Shown in pieces: positions 1 through 8,828 of a DNA stretch of 64,000 nucleotides (position 1 is the first letter of the stretch; every line of letters starts with the position of its first letter). The DNA comes from Sporosarcina pasteurii. GTDB taxonomy: Bacteria > Bacillota > Bacilli > Bacillales_A > Planococcaceae. Location: the NCBI RefSeq assembly GCF_041295575.1, contig NZ_CP160452.1, forward strand, positions 1,674,001 through 1,738,000. The letters run 5' to 3'. The notes under the pieces were generated by a model. That model saw nothing but the letters and a program-made list of their open reading frames with translations, had not been told where the DNA came from and made no database searches. The position numbers were made by a program, and so were the translations under genes.

Positions 1-31
1 ATTACACTATCCTTATCTTAACATGAAACCA

Positions 32-724
32 TTAAAGTTTCGAGATGACACGTAAAACAATATCTGTAGAATGACGTGCTGCTACTGGAAGAAACTCATC
101 AAAACTAATTGAAGATTCTTTTCCTGCAATATCTGACAACGCACGGATGACAACGAAAGGCGTGCCGAACTGATGACAAACTTGGGCAACTGCAGCAGCT
201 TCCATTTCAGCTGCAATCATTGATGGAAAGATTTGTCTCACCTGTTCTACCCGGTTTGTATCGCTCATAAATGAGTCACTTGAAGCAACTAGGCCGACAG
301 CAGATGTATGTTGACCAATTTCATCTACAGCTTCCTTCGCTGATTGGATGAGTGTTGATTCTGCCTTAAATGTTTCAGGTAAATTAGGAACTTGCCCATG
401 CGCATAGCCGAATGCCGTAACATCTACATCATGATGGCATACCTCATCTGAGATGACAATCGATCCTATTTCTAGTGTTTCTAAAAATCCACCTGCTGAG
501 CCTGTGTTGATCACAACATCCGGCTTGTAAGTTTCAAGCAATAAAGTAGTTGCAATGGCTGCATTCACTTTCCCAATGCCACTTTTCACAAGAACTACCT
601 CATGCTTTCCAAGTACGCCTTCAACAAACTCACAATTTGCGATGATTTTTGTTTTGGGTGATTCAATTTCTTCACGTAAGAGGTTTACTTCTTCCTCCAT
701 TGCACCGATTACTCCAACCTTCAA
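32..724 (-). CDS. mtnN: 5'-methylthioadenosine/S-adenosylhomocysteine nucleosidase
   Basis: Cytosolic hydrolase that cleaves adenine from methylthioadenosine and S-adenosylhomocysteine, feeding methionine salvage and removing SAM by-products. Seen: the family start MKVGVIGAMEEEV with the acid-rich loop, NTGSAGG, the EMEAAAVAQV substrate-binding motif and the catalytic Asp in RALSDIAGK near the C-terminus. I place the start at the TTG (724), because GGAGGG lies 7 nt upstream; an in-frame ATG at 748 sits before that ribosome site. Length (230 aa) is normal. It is the last gene of the greA-side group, directly after yrrS. Confidence 0.95.
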   Translation of the reverse strand: MKVGVIGAMEEEVNLLREEIESPKTKIIANCEFVEGVLGKHEVVLVKSGIGKVNAAIATTLLLETYKPDVVINTGSAGGFLETLEIGSIVISDEVCHHDVDVTAFGYAHGQVPNLPETFKAESTLIQSAKEAVDEIGQHTSAVGLVASSDSFMSDTNRVEQVRQIFPSMIAAEMEAAAVAQVCHQFGTPFVVIRALSDIAGKESSISFDEFLPVAARHSTDIVLRVISKL

Positions 725-749
725 AAGTATCCCTCCATTTTCATCCATA

Positions 750-1418
750 TTAATAATTAAAGTCTAAAGTTGTGAGTACATCCATTTTCACAGGTTTCCA
801 ACCTTCATTGTCCACCCATTCTAAGAAAACTCGATATTTTTCAGTTTTGTCTTTAGTAGAAATAATTCCAATTGACTTTTGAGGACTTCCGCCATTTTTA
901 AGCTTCCAAATGATCATATTTTCTGCAGAGATTCCCGTAGCATAAATAAGTGCCTGCTCTTTTTCTTTCCAGTCCACTGAATTTCGTTTGTATACAGAAA
1001 CGTGCTCACCGGACTGTTCTGTTCCGATTGGCTCCCAAGCCGGGTTCACGATTGATTGGGAGACGATTGGATCATTTGGGTTAACTGTGATTTCTACATC
1101 TTCAACTTCGTCTATTTCTACATCTTCAACTTCATCTGATGCAGCATCTTCATCGATTGTTTCTACATTTTCTACTTCTTCGTCATTTAGCGAAGTTTCC
1201 TCTTCTTCCAAAACCTCGTCATCTGTATTTTGCTCTACGATTTCCTCATTGTTTATTATATCTTCTTTCTCAGATTGTTCTTTCGCGCCGCCAAGAAAAA
1301 TAATAGATGCCGTTATGACAATTGCAACTACGACCACTGCAATTAGCACATTCAATATTTTATCTTTTCGTTTTTTCTTTCTATGCAATCTGGAGAAGTT
1401 ATTTTCAGGATTGTTCAT
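750..1418 (-). CDS. yrrS: YrrS-like DUF1510 membrane-anchored protein
   Basis: Single-pass membrane protein of unknown function. A basic cytoplasmic N-terminus (about residues 1-20, RKKKRKDK) is followed by one hydrophobic helix (about 22-44), then a long Glu/Asp-rich low-complexity linker (about 50-115) containing near-repeats of DEVEDVEI, and a C-terminal DUF1510-type domain with conserved Trp residues. In Bacillus subtilis yrrS lies between greA and a penicillin-binding protein gene; here the PBP gene is absent and mtnN follows 25 nt downstream. Assignment rests on topology and synteny. Confidence 0.8.
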   Translation of the reverse strand: MNNPENNFSRLHRKKKRKDKILNVLIAVVVVAIVITASIIFLGGAKEQSEKEDIINNEEIVEQNTDDEVLEEEETSLNDEEVENVETIDEDAASDEVEDVEIDEVEDVEITVNPNDPIVSQSIVNPAWEPIGTEQSGEHVSVYKRNSVDWKEKEQALIYATGISAENMIIWKLKNGGSPQKSIGIISTKDKTEKYRVFLEWVDNEGWKPVKMDVLTTLDFNY

Positions 1419-1520
1419 GCTTCATTCAGCTCCCAGTATAGTTTAGACGCTTACTGATGAGACGTTTTAAGTAGAAATTTGTTTCCTATTTAGATTCATC
1501 ATAAGAGATTAATTACATTG

Positions 1521-1550
1521 ATAAAAACCGCCCTCAAATGAAGGCGGTTT
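1521..1550 (-). terminator. Intrinsic terminator of greA
   Basis: Perfect 8-bp stem (AAACCGCC / GGCGGTTT) followed on the minus strand by a short T run, just after the greA stop. Confidence 0.85.
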
Positions 1551-1557
1551 CATACGG

Positions 1558-2034
1558 TTATTTTATTTCTAAGATTGTAACCGACATTTCTCCACCAGGC
1601 GTATTAATTTTCACTTCATCGCCTTTTTTGCAGCCAATTAAACCTTTTGCAATTGGTGAATCATTGGATATTAATCCTTCAATTGGATTCGCTTCAGCTG
1701 AACCAACAATGGTATACGTTTCTTCATCACCGTCTGGTAATTCCTTAAACGTTACTGTATTTCCAAGTTGTACTTCGTCTGTATTAAATTCAGACTCGTC
1801 AATAATCAATGCGTTACGAATCATTCCTTCAATTGAAGAAATTCTTCCTTCGATAAATGCTTGCTCTTCTTTCGCAGAGTCATACTCTGAGTTTTCCGAG
1901 AGGTCACCAAAGTCTCTTGCAATTTTAATACGTTCTACAACTTCTTTACGTTTAACCGTTATTAAGTGTTCTAACTCTTCTTCTAGCTTTGCTTTTCCCG
2001 CAGCAGTCATCGGAAACTTCTTTTCCGTAATCAT
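1558..2034 (-). CDS. greA: Transcription elongation factor GreA
   Basis: Rescues backtracked RNA polymerase by stimulating cleavage of the 3' end of the nascent RNA. Seen: N-terminal coiled coil (about residues 10-75) with the tip motif [18 protein letters not shown] that carries the acidic catalytic residues, then the C-terminal FKBP-like domain with the ending [12 protein letters not shown]. Start chosen at the ATG at 2034 because GAGGAG lies 8 nt upstream and the protein then begins [10 protein letters not shown] as in the family; GTG 2043 and ATG 2040 are too close to that site. Ends in its own terminator. Confidence 0.96.
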   Translation of the reverse strand: MITEKKFPMTAAGKAKLEEELEHLITVKRKEVVERIKIARDFGDLSENSEYDSAKEEQAFIEGRISSIEGMIRNALIIDESEFNTDEVQLGNTVTFKELPDGDEETYTIVGSAEANPIEGLISNDSPIAKGLIGCKKGDEVKINTPGGEMSVTILEIK

Positions 2035-2112
2035 TCCCATCACTCCTCAAATTACTATTCATAAAAATACTATGCCGCTTTGTATTTTAGTATGCGACAT
2101 AGCAAGTAACGC

Positions 2113-2775
2113 CTATGATTTTATGTCATCATCATAGTATAATTCTGTTCCTTTATCAAGAATTGTTTTTATTTTTGTCACCATCAGGTCAATTGCTACT
2201 TTATTTTTCCCGCCTTCTGGGACAATAATATCCGCATATTTCTTCGTTGGTTCGATAAATTGGTTGTGCATTGGTCGAACAACGGACAGGTATTGTTCTA
2301 CAACGGAATCGATAGAACGACCTCTTTCATGAATGTCGCGTAGTATCCTTCTAATAATCCGCAAATCTGCATCTGTATCGACGAACAATTTGATATCCAT
2401 TAAGTTTCGAAGTGCAACGTCTTCTAATACAAGAATTCCTTCAACGATTATCACATCTTTCGGTTCTATCATAACCGTTTCATTAGAACGTGTATGTTGT
2501 GTATAATCATATGTCGGCTTTTCGATCGGTTGTCGGTTAAGCAACATTTGAATATGCTCTACTAATAAGTCCGTATCGAATGCAAGCGGATGGTCATAAT
2601 TCGTTTCTAACCGTTCCTCAAAGCGAAGATGCGACTGGTCTTTATAATAAAAATCTTGGCCAATCACAGCAACCGAGTTATCTTTAAACACATCGTAAAT
2701 TGCATTCGTAACGCTCGTTTTTCCCGATCCCGAACCTCCAGCAATTCCAATGACGAGTGGTTTATCTACTTTCAT
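2113..2775 (-). CDS. udk: Uridine kinase
   Basis: Phosphorylates uridine and cytidine to UMP and CMP in pyrimidine salvage. Seen: Walker [13 protein letters not shown] near the N-terminus, QDFYYKDQ, the substrate region NYDHPLAFD, the Walker-B-like [12 protein letters not shown], and the lid residues [13 protein letters not shown]. The start at 2775 ([10 protein letters not shown]) has AAAGG 9 nt upstream; ATG 2784 would overlap that ribosome site. Normal length for the family. Co-directional with trmR upstream and greA downstream. Confidence 0.95.
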   Translation of the reverse strand: MKVDKPLVIGIAGGSGSGKTSVTNAIYDVFKDNSVAVIGQDFYYKDQSHLRFEERLETNYDHPLAFDTDLLVEHIQMLLNRQPIEKPTYDYTQHTRSNETVMIEPKDVIIVEGILVLEDVALRNLMDIKLFVDTDADLRIIRRILRDIHERGRSIDSVVEQYLSVVRPMHNQFIEPTKKYADIIVPEGGKNKVAIDLMVTKIKTILDKGTELYYDDDIKS

Positions 2776-2830
2776 TTCTGGCATCCTTTCAGTTGCAAAG
2801 GTGTTTCACTTTCAATGAAACGCCATTTTA

Positions 2831-3493
2831 CTATGCTTCTTTTTTAATTGCAATTAATATTCCGTCACCTACTGGAAGTAAGAATGTATCAAAACTAGGA
2901 TGCGCCATTACCCATGAAGTAAATTCCTTCAAGTTACGGATCATTGTACGCTTTCGTCTCGGCACGTCTTTATCTTCCTGCAAAACCATACCATGCATGA
3001 ACATATTATCGCAATAAATAACTCCACCTGGTATCACTAAGGGTGAATATTTTTCAAAGAAACGCTTGTACTGCCCTTTGGCCGCATCAATAAACAGAGC
3101 GTCATAGGGCTTCTTTAAATGTGTATCGATCGATAATTCTAATGCGTCAGCTTCAATAATCTCGATACGCTGACTCATCTCGGAAGCTTCAATATACTCA
3201 ACAGCTTTATGAAAGCGTTCCGAATCACGCTCAATCGTTGTGATTGATGCATTCGGGAATGCATGGGCCATTCTTATTGCAGAATAGCCGATAGCACTTC
3301 CAATTTCAAGAATACATCTAGGTTTTTGTAACGAAAGCAACCCGATAAAAGTTTCAATTGCTTGACTCCCCATAATTGGGACATGGTTTTTCTTTGCATA
3401 GCTTTCCATTTCTAACAATAGTGAATTCTTTTCTTTTCCAAGGTCAGCTAAGTAATTTTCATAATTATAAATCGTAGCCAACTCCTCAATCAT
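2831..3493 (-). CDS. trmR: tRNA 5-hydroxyuridine methyltransferase (YrrM)
   Basis: SAM-dependent O-methyltransferase. The B. subtilis counterpart TrmR/YrrM makes 5-methoxyuridine at wobble position 34 of tRNAs. Seen: Rossmann motif LEIGSAIGYSAIRMA (about residues 80-94), acidic TTIERD, the metal/SAM loop DALFIDAAKGQY and YCDNMFMHG, typical of the class I O-methyltransferase_3 family. It overlaps the mltG stop by 4 nt (ATGA), implying translational coupling. In B. subtilis the U32 peptidase-like genes yrrN/yrrO that produce the hydroxyuridine precursor lie between this gene and udk; here only a short gap remains. Confidence 0.88.
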   Translation of the reverse strand: MIEELATIYNYENYLADLGKEKNSLLLEMESYAKKNHVPIMGSQAIETFIGLLSLQKPRCILEIGSAIGYSAIRMAHAFPNASITTIERDSERFHKAVEYIEASEMSQRIEIIEADALELSIDTHLKKPYDALFIDAAKGQYKRFFEKYSPLVIPGGVIYCDNMFMHGMVLQEDKDVPRRKRTMIRNLKEFTSWVMAHPSFDTFLLPVGDGILIAIKKEA

Positions 3494-4620
3494 TCAGCCT
3501 TTTTATCAATATATTTCGCACGATTACTTAAATGTTCTTTATAGCTATCTGCGAAATAGTTTACACCTTTACTATCTGCTAAAAAGTATAAATATTTTGT
3601 TTGAGCTGGATCAACGACAGCTTCTATAGACGATTTTCCCGCGCCTGCAATCGGTCCTGGAGGAATGCCGGCGTATTTATACGTATTATATGGATCATCG
3701 ATTTCAAGGTCCTTGTAATACGTTCTACTTAAATGTTCGCCATGCGCATAGGCAACAGTTGGGTCTGTTTGTAACGGCATATCGATTGCTAGACGGTTAT
3801 AGAACACACTCGCAATCGTCTCACGATCTGACTGTGCTGTAGCCTCTTTCTCTAACAATGAAGCGAAGGTTAATAACCAATGAACGGTTTTATCGTTTTT
3901 CTCTAGATAATCTAAATACGGTAGAATATTCGCTTCCGTCGCTTCCAACATACTCTCTACAATGGTTTCAACAGACGGCTGCTCTTCATAAAATGGATAA
4001 GTCGCAGGGAATAAATATCCTTCTAACGGAAATTTAATCTGCTCACCAAAAATCTCTTCCTTAAGTAAATGCGGATATTTCCCCATTAATAATTCGATAT
4101 TCTCTTTATCATTCACATAAGCTAAAAAATCTTCCGCACTTACATCTGTACGCTTTTCTACAATATTAGCGATTTCTTTCAGCGTCAGACCTTCTGGTAC
4201 CGTTAATGTAAATACCGGTTCGTGGTATACTTTTCCTGTTTTTAAGCTTTTTATTAATTCATCTGGGGTCATTGATTTTGATAAATCGTAGGTACCCGCT
4301 TGAAATTTAGATTCGTTATTAAATTTTGCATAGTATTTGAATAAACTTGCGCTTTTAATAACGCCTTTTTCCTCGAGGATTTTTGAAATATTATTTAAAC
4401 CTGAACCAATTGGGATTTCAACTTCAATGATTTCCTCAGAATTTGGATCGTATGCTTTTAACCCTTTTGAAATATAATTATAAGTAATTAACCCACCTAT
4501 TAATCCAATGCCAAGTATACTTATCGCAATCCAGAAGACGATTTTCCTAACGATTTTCACTTCTTTTTTCTTTTCACGCATCCGGTCGAACATGATTTCT
4601 TTTTTCGAACCTTTTTCCAT
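3490..4620 (-). CDS. mltG: Endolytic murein transglycosylase MltG
   Basis: Membrane enzyme that cuts nascent glycan strands and helps terminate peptidoglycan synthesis. Seen: basic cytoplasmic N-terminus, one TM helix (about residues 27-50), a LysM-like region with IPIGSGLNNISKILEEKGVI, and the YceG domain with FPLEGYLFPATY and the catalytic-Glu segment ASLLEKEA followed by FYNRL. The C-terminus has the conserved YLYFLADSKGVNYFADSYKEH. 376 aa is normal. It is followed by trmR with a 4-nt overlap. Confidence 0.95.
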   Translation of the reverse strand: MEKGSKKEIMFDRMREKKKEVKIVRKIVFWIAISILGIGLIGGLITYNYISKGLKAYDPNSEEIIEVEIPIGSGLNNISKILEEKGVIKSASLFKYYAKFNNESKFQAGTYDLSKSMTPDELIKSLKTGKVYHEPVFTLTVPEGLTLKEIANIVEKRTDVSAEDFLAYVNDKENIELLMGKYPHLLKEEIFGEQIKFPLEGYLFPATYPFYEEQPSVETIVESMLEATEANILPYLDYLEKNDKTVHWLLTFASLLEKEATAQSDRETIASVFYNRLAIDMPLQTDPTVAYAHGEHLSRTYYKDLEIDDPYNTYKYAGIPPGPIAGAGKSSIEAVVDPAQTKYLYFLADSKGVNYFADSYKEHLSNRAKYIDKKAE

Positions 4621-4737
4621 GCGTCATCCACCTCTTTCATTCGGAAACGATCCGACCAAACAGTTTAAATACGAAAATTTATGTATTGAAGTTGACGACA
4701 TATCTATTTTTATATCTTAAAGATTTAATTACACATA

Positions 4738-4769
4738 ACGAAAAAGACGGAACGGTATTGCACCGTCCC
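4738..4769 (-). terminator. Intrinsic terminator after yrzB
   Basis: On the minus strand GGGACGGT pairs with ACCGTTCC (one G-U pair) and is followed by GTCTTTTT, about 20 nt after the yrzB stop. It separates the ruvX group from mltG. Confidence 0.75.
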
Positions 4770-4788
4770 GCTAACGTGCATATAAAGA

Positions 4789-5082
4789 TTAGTCCTCTTC
4801 CTCTTCTTCACCTAAAAATGCATTTAATGTTTCTTCAACCATTTCCCACTCTTTATCATCTTCAATCGGCATAAGTTCTCCGTCTTCTTCACCGTCTTCA
4901 TTAGGGATGAATGAAGAGGCATGAATTTCAATTTCCTCTGTCTCGTCATTATCTTTCCCTAAAACATGGTAAAGTACATAAGATTTTCCGTAATCCTTTG
5001 ATTCAAATGTAAGAATTACCTCACATACATGCTCGTTTCCTTGTTCGTCTACAATTGTCATTGTTTCTTGTCCGTGTTCCAT
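4789..5082 (-). CDS. yrzB: DUF1292 family acidic protein YrzB
   Basis: Small conserved Bacillota protein (97 aa) without a known biochemical role. Seen: the DUF1292 pattern [20 protein letters not shown] then SYVLYHV, and a very acidic C-terminal half with repeated Glu/Asp stretches. Its place between ruvX and mltG is conserved in Bacillus. The gap to ruvX is 12 nt, so both are probably cotranscribed. Confidence 0.9.
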   Translation of the reverse strand: MEHGQETMTIVDEQGNEHVCEVILTFESKDYGKSYVLYHVLGKDNDETEEIEIHASSFIPNEDGEEDGELMPIEDDKEWEMVEETLNAFLGEEEEED

Positions 5083-5094
5083 TTTCTGCTCACC

Positions 5095-5514
5095 TCATCT
5101 ATTTTTTTTGTCTAAAAAACCTTGTAATATCATAATGGCTGCCATTTTATCAATTACTTGCTTGCGTTTTTTTCGACTTACATCCGCCTCAATTAGTGTA
5201 CGCTCCGCAGCCATTGTCGTCAATCTTTCATCCCATAAAGTAACAGGAAGATTGAAATTTTCTTTCAAGAGGTTTGCATAATGTTCAGATGCTTCCCCTC
5301 TTGGACCAACCGTATTATTCATATTTTTCGGGTAGCCAATGACGAACTCACTTACCTCATATGTTGAGATAAGTTCACGAATTCGTTCTAAACCAAACTC
5401 TCCTTCAGTCTCGTCAATCGGAATTGTTTCAATACCTTGGGCTGTCCACCCTAAGGCATCGCTAATTGCAATGCCAATTGTTTTTGAGCCGACGTCTAGC
5501 CCCATAATCCTCAC
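5095..5514 (-). CDS. ruvX: Putative pre-16S rRNA nuclease / Holliday junction resolvase-like YqgF family
   Basis: RNase H-like fold protein of the YqgF/RuvX family, implicated in maturation of the 16S rRNA 5' end. Seen: N-terminal [15 protein letters not shown] with the first catalytic Asp, [17 protein letters not shown], and [34 protein letters not shown] with the second acidic cluster. The start is GTG, GGGGGA lies 9 nt upstream, and the gene overlaps the yrzL stop by 4 nt (GTGA). Length 139 aa is typical. Confidence 0.93.
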   Translation of the reverse strand: MRIMGLDVGSKTIGIAISDALGWTAQGIETIPIDETEGEFGLERIRELISTYEVSEFVIGYPKNMNNTVGPRGEASEHYANLLKENFNLPVTLWDERLTTMAAERTLIEADVSRKKRKQVIDKMAAIMILQGFLDKKNR

Positions 5515-5783
5515 TTTAATTGTCCCCCGTTTTCACGAATATAAAACTTCACAAGCTCTTCGATAATTTCATCGCGCTCTAGTTTTCGAATCATATTACG
5601 AGCATCTTCGTGACGTGGGATATAGGCAGGGTCACCTGATAGAAGATACCCTACGATTTGATTAATCGGATTGTACCCTTTTTCGTCTAATGCTTTATGG
5701 ACGTGAAGCATGACTTGCTTTACTTCTTCTTCCATCGATTCTTCAGGAAAGTTGAACTTCATCGTTTTGTCGTATGAATCCAT
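5511..5783 (-). CDS. yrzL: IreB family regulatory phosphoprotein (YrzL)
   Basis: Small helical protein of the UPF0297/IreB family. In Enterococcus IreB is a substrate of the Ser/Thr kinase IreK and tunes cephalosporin tolerance. Seen: the near-invariant N-terminus [11 protein letters not shown] with the Thr usually phosphorylated, followed by [30 protein letters not shown]. Length 90 aa matches the family. It is located directly after alaS and overlaps ruvX, as in other Bacillota. Confidence 0.93.
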   Translation of the reverse strand: MDSYDKTMKFNFPEESMEEEVKQVMLHVHKALDEKGYNPINQIVGYLLSGDPAYIPRHEDARNMIRKLERDEIIEELVKFYIRENGGQLK

Positions 5784-5846
5784 TTATGCAACCCCGCTTT
5801 CAGATTTTCCTTTTCGTTTCAAAATGTATACGATGCAAACAGCATA

Positions 5847-8480
5847 CTATACTGTTTTCACATAATCATACACCGATTGAAGCGCATCATCAAGCTTGGA
5901 AGCATCTTTTGCACCCGCCATTGCCATATCCGGCCTGCCGCCACCCTTACCATCGCATTGGGAAGCTACATGGTTTACAAGCTTTCCAGCATGATAATCG
6001 CTTGATTTGAGGTCATCCGTTACGCCTGCAACAAGCATGACTTTTTCATTTACAACAGTACCTAGGACAATGACGCCTTTAGAAACTTTTTGTTTTAATT
6101 CGTCCATCATTTGTCTGAGTGCCTGATTATCTTTCACATCGACACGTGCTGATACAACCGTAACACCACCAATTGTTTCAGATCCATCTAATACACCAGA
6201 TAACTGACTATTAGCGAGTTGCGCTGAAAGTGAATGATTCACACGTTCAAGCTCTTTTATACTTAAAAGGACAGATTCCACTTTCGCAACCATTTCTTTC
6301 GGTTTCGCTTTCATCAGCATTGCCGCAGATTTAAGAATCTCTTCTTCTTCTTTTAATGCTTCATATGCTTCTTTACCTGTTAATGCTTCAATACGCCTTG
6401 TTCCAGCACCTATTCCACTTTCGGAAACAAGTTTAAAGAGACCAATTTTAGCAGTTGATTCAACATGACATCCTCCGCACAGTTCAATTGAATAATCGTC
6501 AATTGCTACGACACGAACGATATCACCATATTTCTCGCCAAATAAAGCCATCGCACCTTGACGTTTTGCTTCCTCAATTGGCTTTTTTGAAATCGCGACT
6601 TCGATATCATCCCAAATTTTATCATTGACTAGCTTTTCAATTTGCTCAAGTTCTTCATCTGTCACTTGACCAAAATGAGAGAAGTCAAAACGTAGACGAT
6701 CTGGACCAACATATGATCCCGCTTGTGCGACATGGTCACCCAACACTTCTTTTAACGCTTTATGAAGAAGATGCGTTGCCGTATGATTTTTTATCGTTTT
6801 CGTTCTTTTATCTGCATCTACTGTTGCAATAACTGTAGTTCCTGAAGCGATAGATCCAGTACGAACAGTTGCGGTATGTAAATGCTGACCGTTCGGTGCT
6901 TTTTGAACGTTTTGAACGTCTGCAATAAATGAATCTGTTGCAATCGTTCCTTTATCTGCAATTTGTCCACCACTTTCCGCGTAAAACGGTGTTACGTTCA
7001 AGATAAATTGAATTTCATCCCCCTCAGCAGCTTGTTCAATAATTGTTCCATCTTGTAATAAATTGGATACTATCGCTTCTGTAGTTAAATTATCGTAACC
7101 GATAAATTCACTTGGATCATGAATGTCTCCTAAAACGCCCGATTGCACTTTCATTGAATCTACATCTTGACGTGCAGCACGTGCGCGCTCACGTTGTTTT
7201 TCCATTTCATTTTTAAAACCAACTTCATCGACTTGAACGCCTGCTTCTTCCGCTAACTCTTCAGTCAACTCAAATGGAAAACCGTATGTGTCATACAATT
7301 GAAACGCTGAAGCACCACTTACAGTTGGCAACTCATCTTGCTTTGCTTTTTCAATGACTGTTGACAAGATAGACATTCCGTCATTTAACGTCTCATGGAA
7401 GCGCTCTTCTTCGTTTTGAATTACTTTCATGATAAATTCTTTTTTCTCATCTACTTCAGGGTAAAAGTCTTTCATAATTGAACCAGTGACTGGTACAAGT
7501 TCAAACATAAATGGTCGGTTGATGCCAAGTTGCATTGCAAAACGAACCGCTCTTCTTAATAACCTTCTTAATACATAGCCGCGCCCTTCATTGGACGGTA
7601 ATGCGCCGTCACCAATTGCAAAAGCAACTGTACGAATATGGTCAGCAATGACTTTAAATGCAACATCCTGTTTTTCATCTACGCCATATTTTTTACCGGA
7701 AATTTTTTCGACTTCTTGAATAATCGGGATAAATAAATCCGTATCGTAGTTCGTTGGAACATCTTGAAGAACGGATGCCATACGCTCTAATCCAAGCCCA
7801 GTATCAATGTTTTTGTTTGGAAGTGGGGTGTACGTATGGTCTGGGTTATGGTTAAACTCCGAGAATACAAGGTTCCAAATCTCTAAATAACGTTCGTTTT
7901 CTCCGCCTGGATATAGTTCAGGGTCAGAAAAATCATCGCCATATTTCGGCCCACGGTCGTAGAAAATTTCAGTGTTTGGACCACTTGGACCTTCACCAAT
8001 ATCCCAGAAGTTTCCTTCCAATCGGATAATGCGTTCTTCAGATAAACCAATATGCTCACGCCAAATGTTATACGCCTCATCATCTTCAGGATGTACGGTC
8101 ACATATAGTAACGATGGATCAAAACCAATCCAATCTTTAGATGTTAGAAACTCCCAAGCACGTATAATCGCTTCTTCTTTAAAATAGTCTCCAATCGAAA
8201 AGTTCCCAAGCATTTCAAAGAAAGTATGATGACGTGCAGTTTTTCCTACGTTTTCGATATCGTTTGTTCGAATCGATTTTTGCGCATTCACAATTCTTGG
8301 ATTGTCAGGAACGATTCGCCCATCAAAGTATTTCTTTAATGTTGCTACCCCACTGTTAATCCATAACAATGAAGCATCATCAATAGGAACAAGCGGTGCA
8401 GATGGCTCGATACTATGACCATGCTCTTTAAAGTAATCTAAAAACATAGAACGTATTTCTGACGCTGTTAATTTTTTCAT
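5847..8480 (-). CDS. alaS: Alanine--tRNA ligase
   Basis: Charges tRNA-Ala with alanine and edits mischarged Ser/Gly. Seen: class II catalytic core (about residues 1-250), the editing-domain HTATH motif near residue 563, the Zn site CGGCH near residue 667, and a C-terminal DHHA1-type domain rich in Gly ([13 protein letters not shown]). Start set at ATG 8480 because GAGGAGG lies 6 nt upstream; an in-frame upstream ATG at 8516 has no such site. The 877-aa length is standard. Expression is controlled by the T-box leader directly upstream. Confidence 0.98.
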   Translation of the reverse strand: MKKLTASEIRSMFLDYFKEHGHSIEPSAPLVPIDDASLLWINSGVATLKKYFDGRIVPDNPRIVNAQKSIRTNDIENVGKTARHHTFFEMLGNFSIGDYFKEEAIIRAWEFLTSKDWIGFDPSLLYVTVHPEDDEAYNIWREHIGLSEERIIRLEGNFWDIGEGPSGPNTEIFYDRGPKYGDDFSDPELYPGGENERYLEIWNLVFSEFNHNPDHTYTPLPNKNIDTGLGLERMASVLQDVPTNYDTDLFIPIIQEVEKISGKKYGVDEKQDVAFKVIADHIRTVAFAIGDGALPSNEGRGYVLRRLLRRAVRFAMQLGINRPFMFELVPVTGSIMKDFYPEVDEKKEFIMKVIQNEEERFHETLNDGMSILSTVIEKAKQDELPTVSGASAFQLYDTYGFPFELTEELAEEAGVQVDEVGFKNEMEKQRERARAARQDVDSMKVQSGVLGDIHDPSEFIGYDNLTTEAIVSNLLQDGTIIEQAAEGDEIQFILNVTPFYAESGGQIADKGTIATDSFIADVQNVQKAPNGQHLHTATVRTGSIASGTTVIATVDADKRTKTIKNHTATHLLHKALKEVLGDHVAQAGSYVGPDRLRFDFSHFGQVTDEELEQIEKLVNDKIWDDIEVAISKKPIEEAKRQGAMALFGEKYGDIVRVVAIDDYSIELCGGCHVESTAKIGLFKLVSESGIGAGTRRIEALTGKEAYEALKEEEEILKSAAMLMKAKPKEMVAKVESVLLSIKELERVNHSLSAQLANSQLSGVLDGSETIGGVTVVSARVDVKDNQALRQMMDELKQKVSKGVIVLGTVVNEKVMLVAGVTDDLKSSDYHAGKLVNHVASQCDGKGGGRPDMAMAGAKDASKLDDALQSVYDYVKTV

Positions 8481-8552
8481 AATAATCCTCCTCGAGTAAA
8501 TAATAAAAGACTGCATAAGGAATGTGTTAAATAATGTTTTTTGTTTTTAAAA

Positions 8553-8795
8553 ACAAAAAAACTCCGCCCCTAGAAAGGGACGAAGATATTATCTCGCGGT
8601 ACCACCCTAATTACTAAATTTGTCGAATGAACAATTAGTATCTTTGGTTGCCTTAACGCGGCAGACGGCAGGGTTTAGCTGCACTCAAGAGTAGCGTTCA
8701 ATATTTTCGGGCTCGGTCACCTTTTCAGCCTAAGAGGTTCCTTTCTGTACGAGTAAAAATACTTACTGTCTCTGTCATCGTATTCCTTATATTGC
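8553..8795 (-). promoter_or_regulatory. T-box leader of alaS
   Basis: Transcription attenuator that senses uncharged tRNA-Ala. Seen on the minus strand: the T-box core AATTAGGGTGGTACCGCG (8612-8595), then a terminator stem CTTCGTCCC..GGGGCGGAG (8585-8562) with a T run, and an upstream Stem I region with a GACAGAGACAGTA element. A GCT triplet at 8695-8693 within GAACGCTAC is a plausible alanine specifier. Position directly in front of alaS supports the tRNA identity; the exact specifier is inferred. Confidence 0.92.
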
Positions 8796-8799
8796 TTTT

Positions 8800-8828
8800 A
8801 GTATAGAAAACTTCCGCTCGACTGTCAA
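8800..8828 (-). promoter_or_regulatory. Sigma-A-type promoter of the alaS T-box transcript
   Basis: TTGACA (8828-8823), 17-nt spacer, TATACT (8805-8800) on the minus strand. The -35 box overlaps the recD2 stop codon. A start near 8793 would give the T-box leader. Confidence 0.85.

Noticed and set aside
988..1446. Long Ser-rich open frame on the plus strand opposite yrrS
   Set aside because: It is the antisense of the Glu/Asp-rich repeats of yrrS, has no ribosome site and no family resemblance.
1538..2137. 199-codon plus-strand frame opposite greA
   Set aside because: It runs antisense to a clear greA gene and through its terminator; codon pattern is that of a shadow frame.
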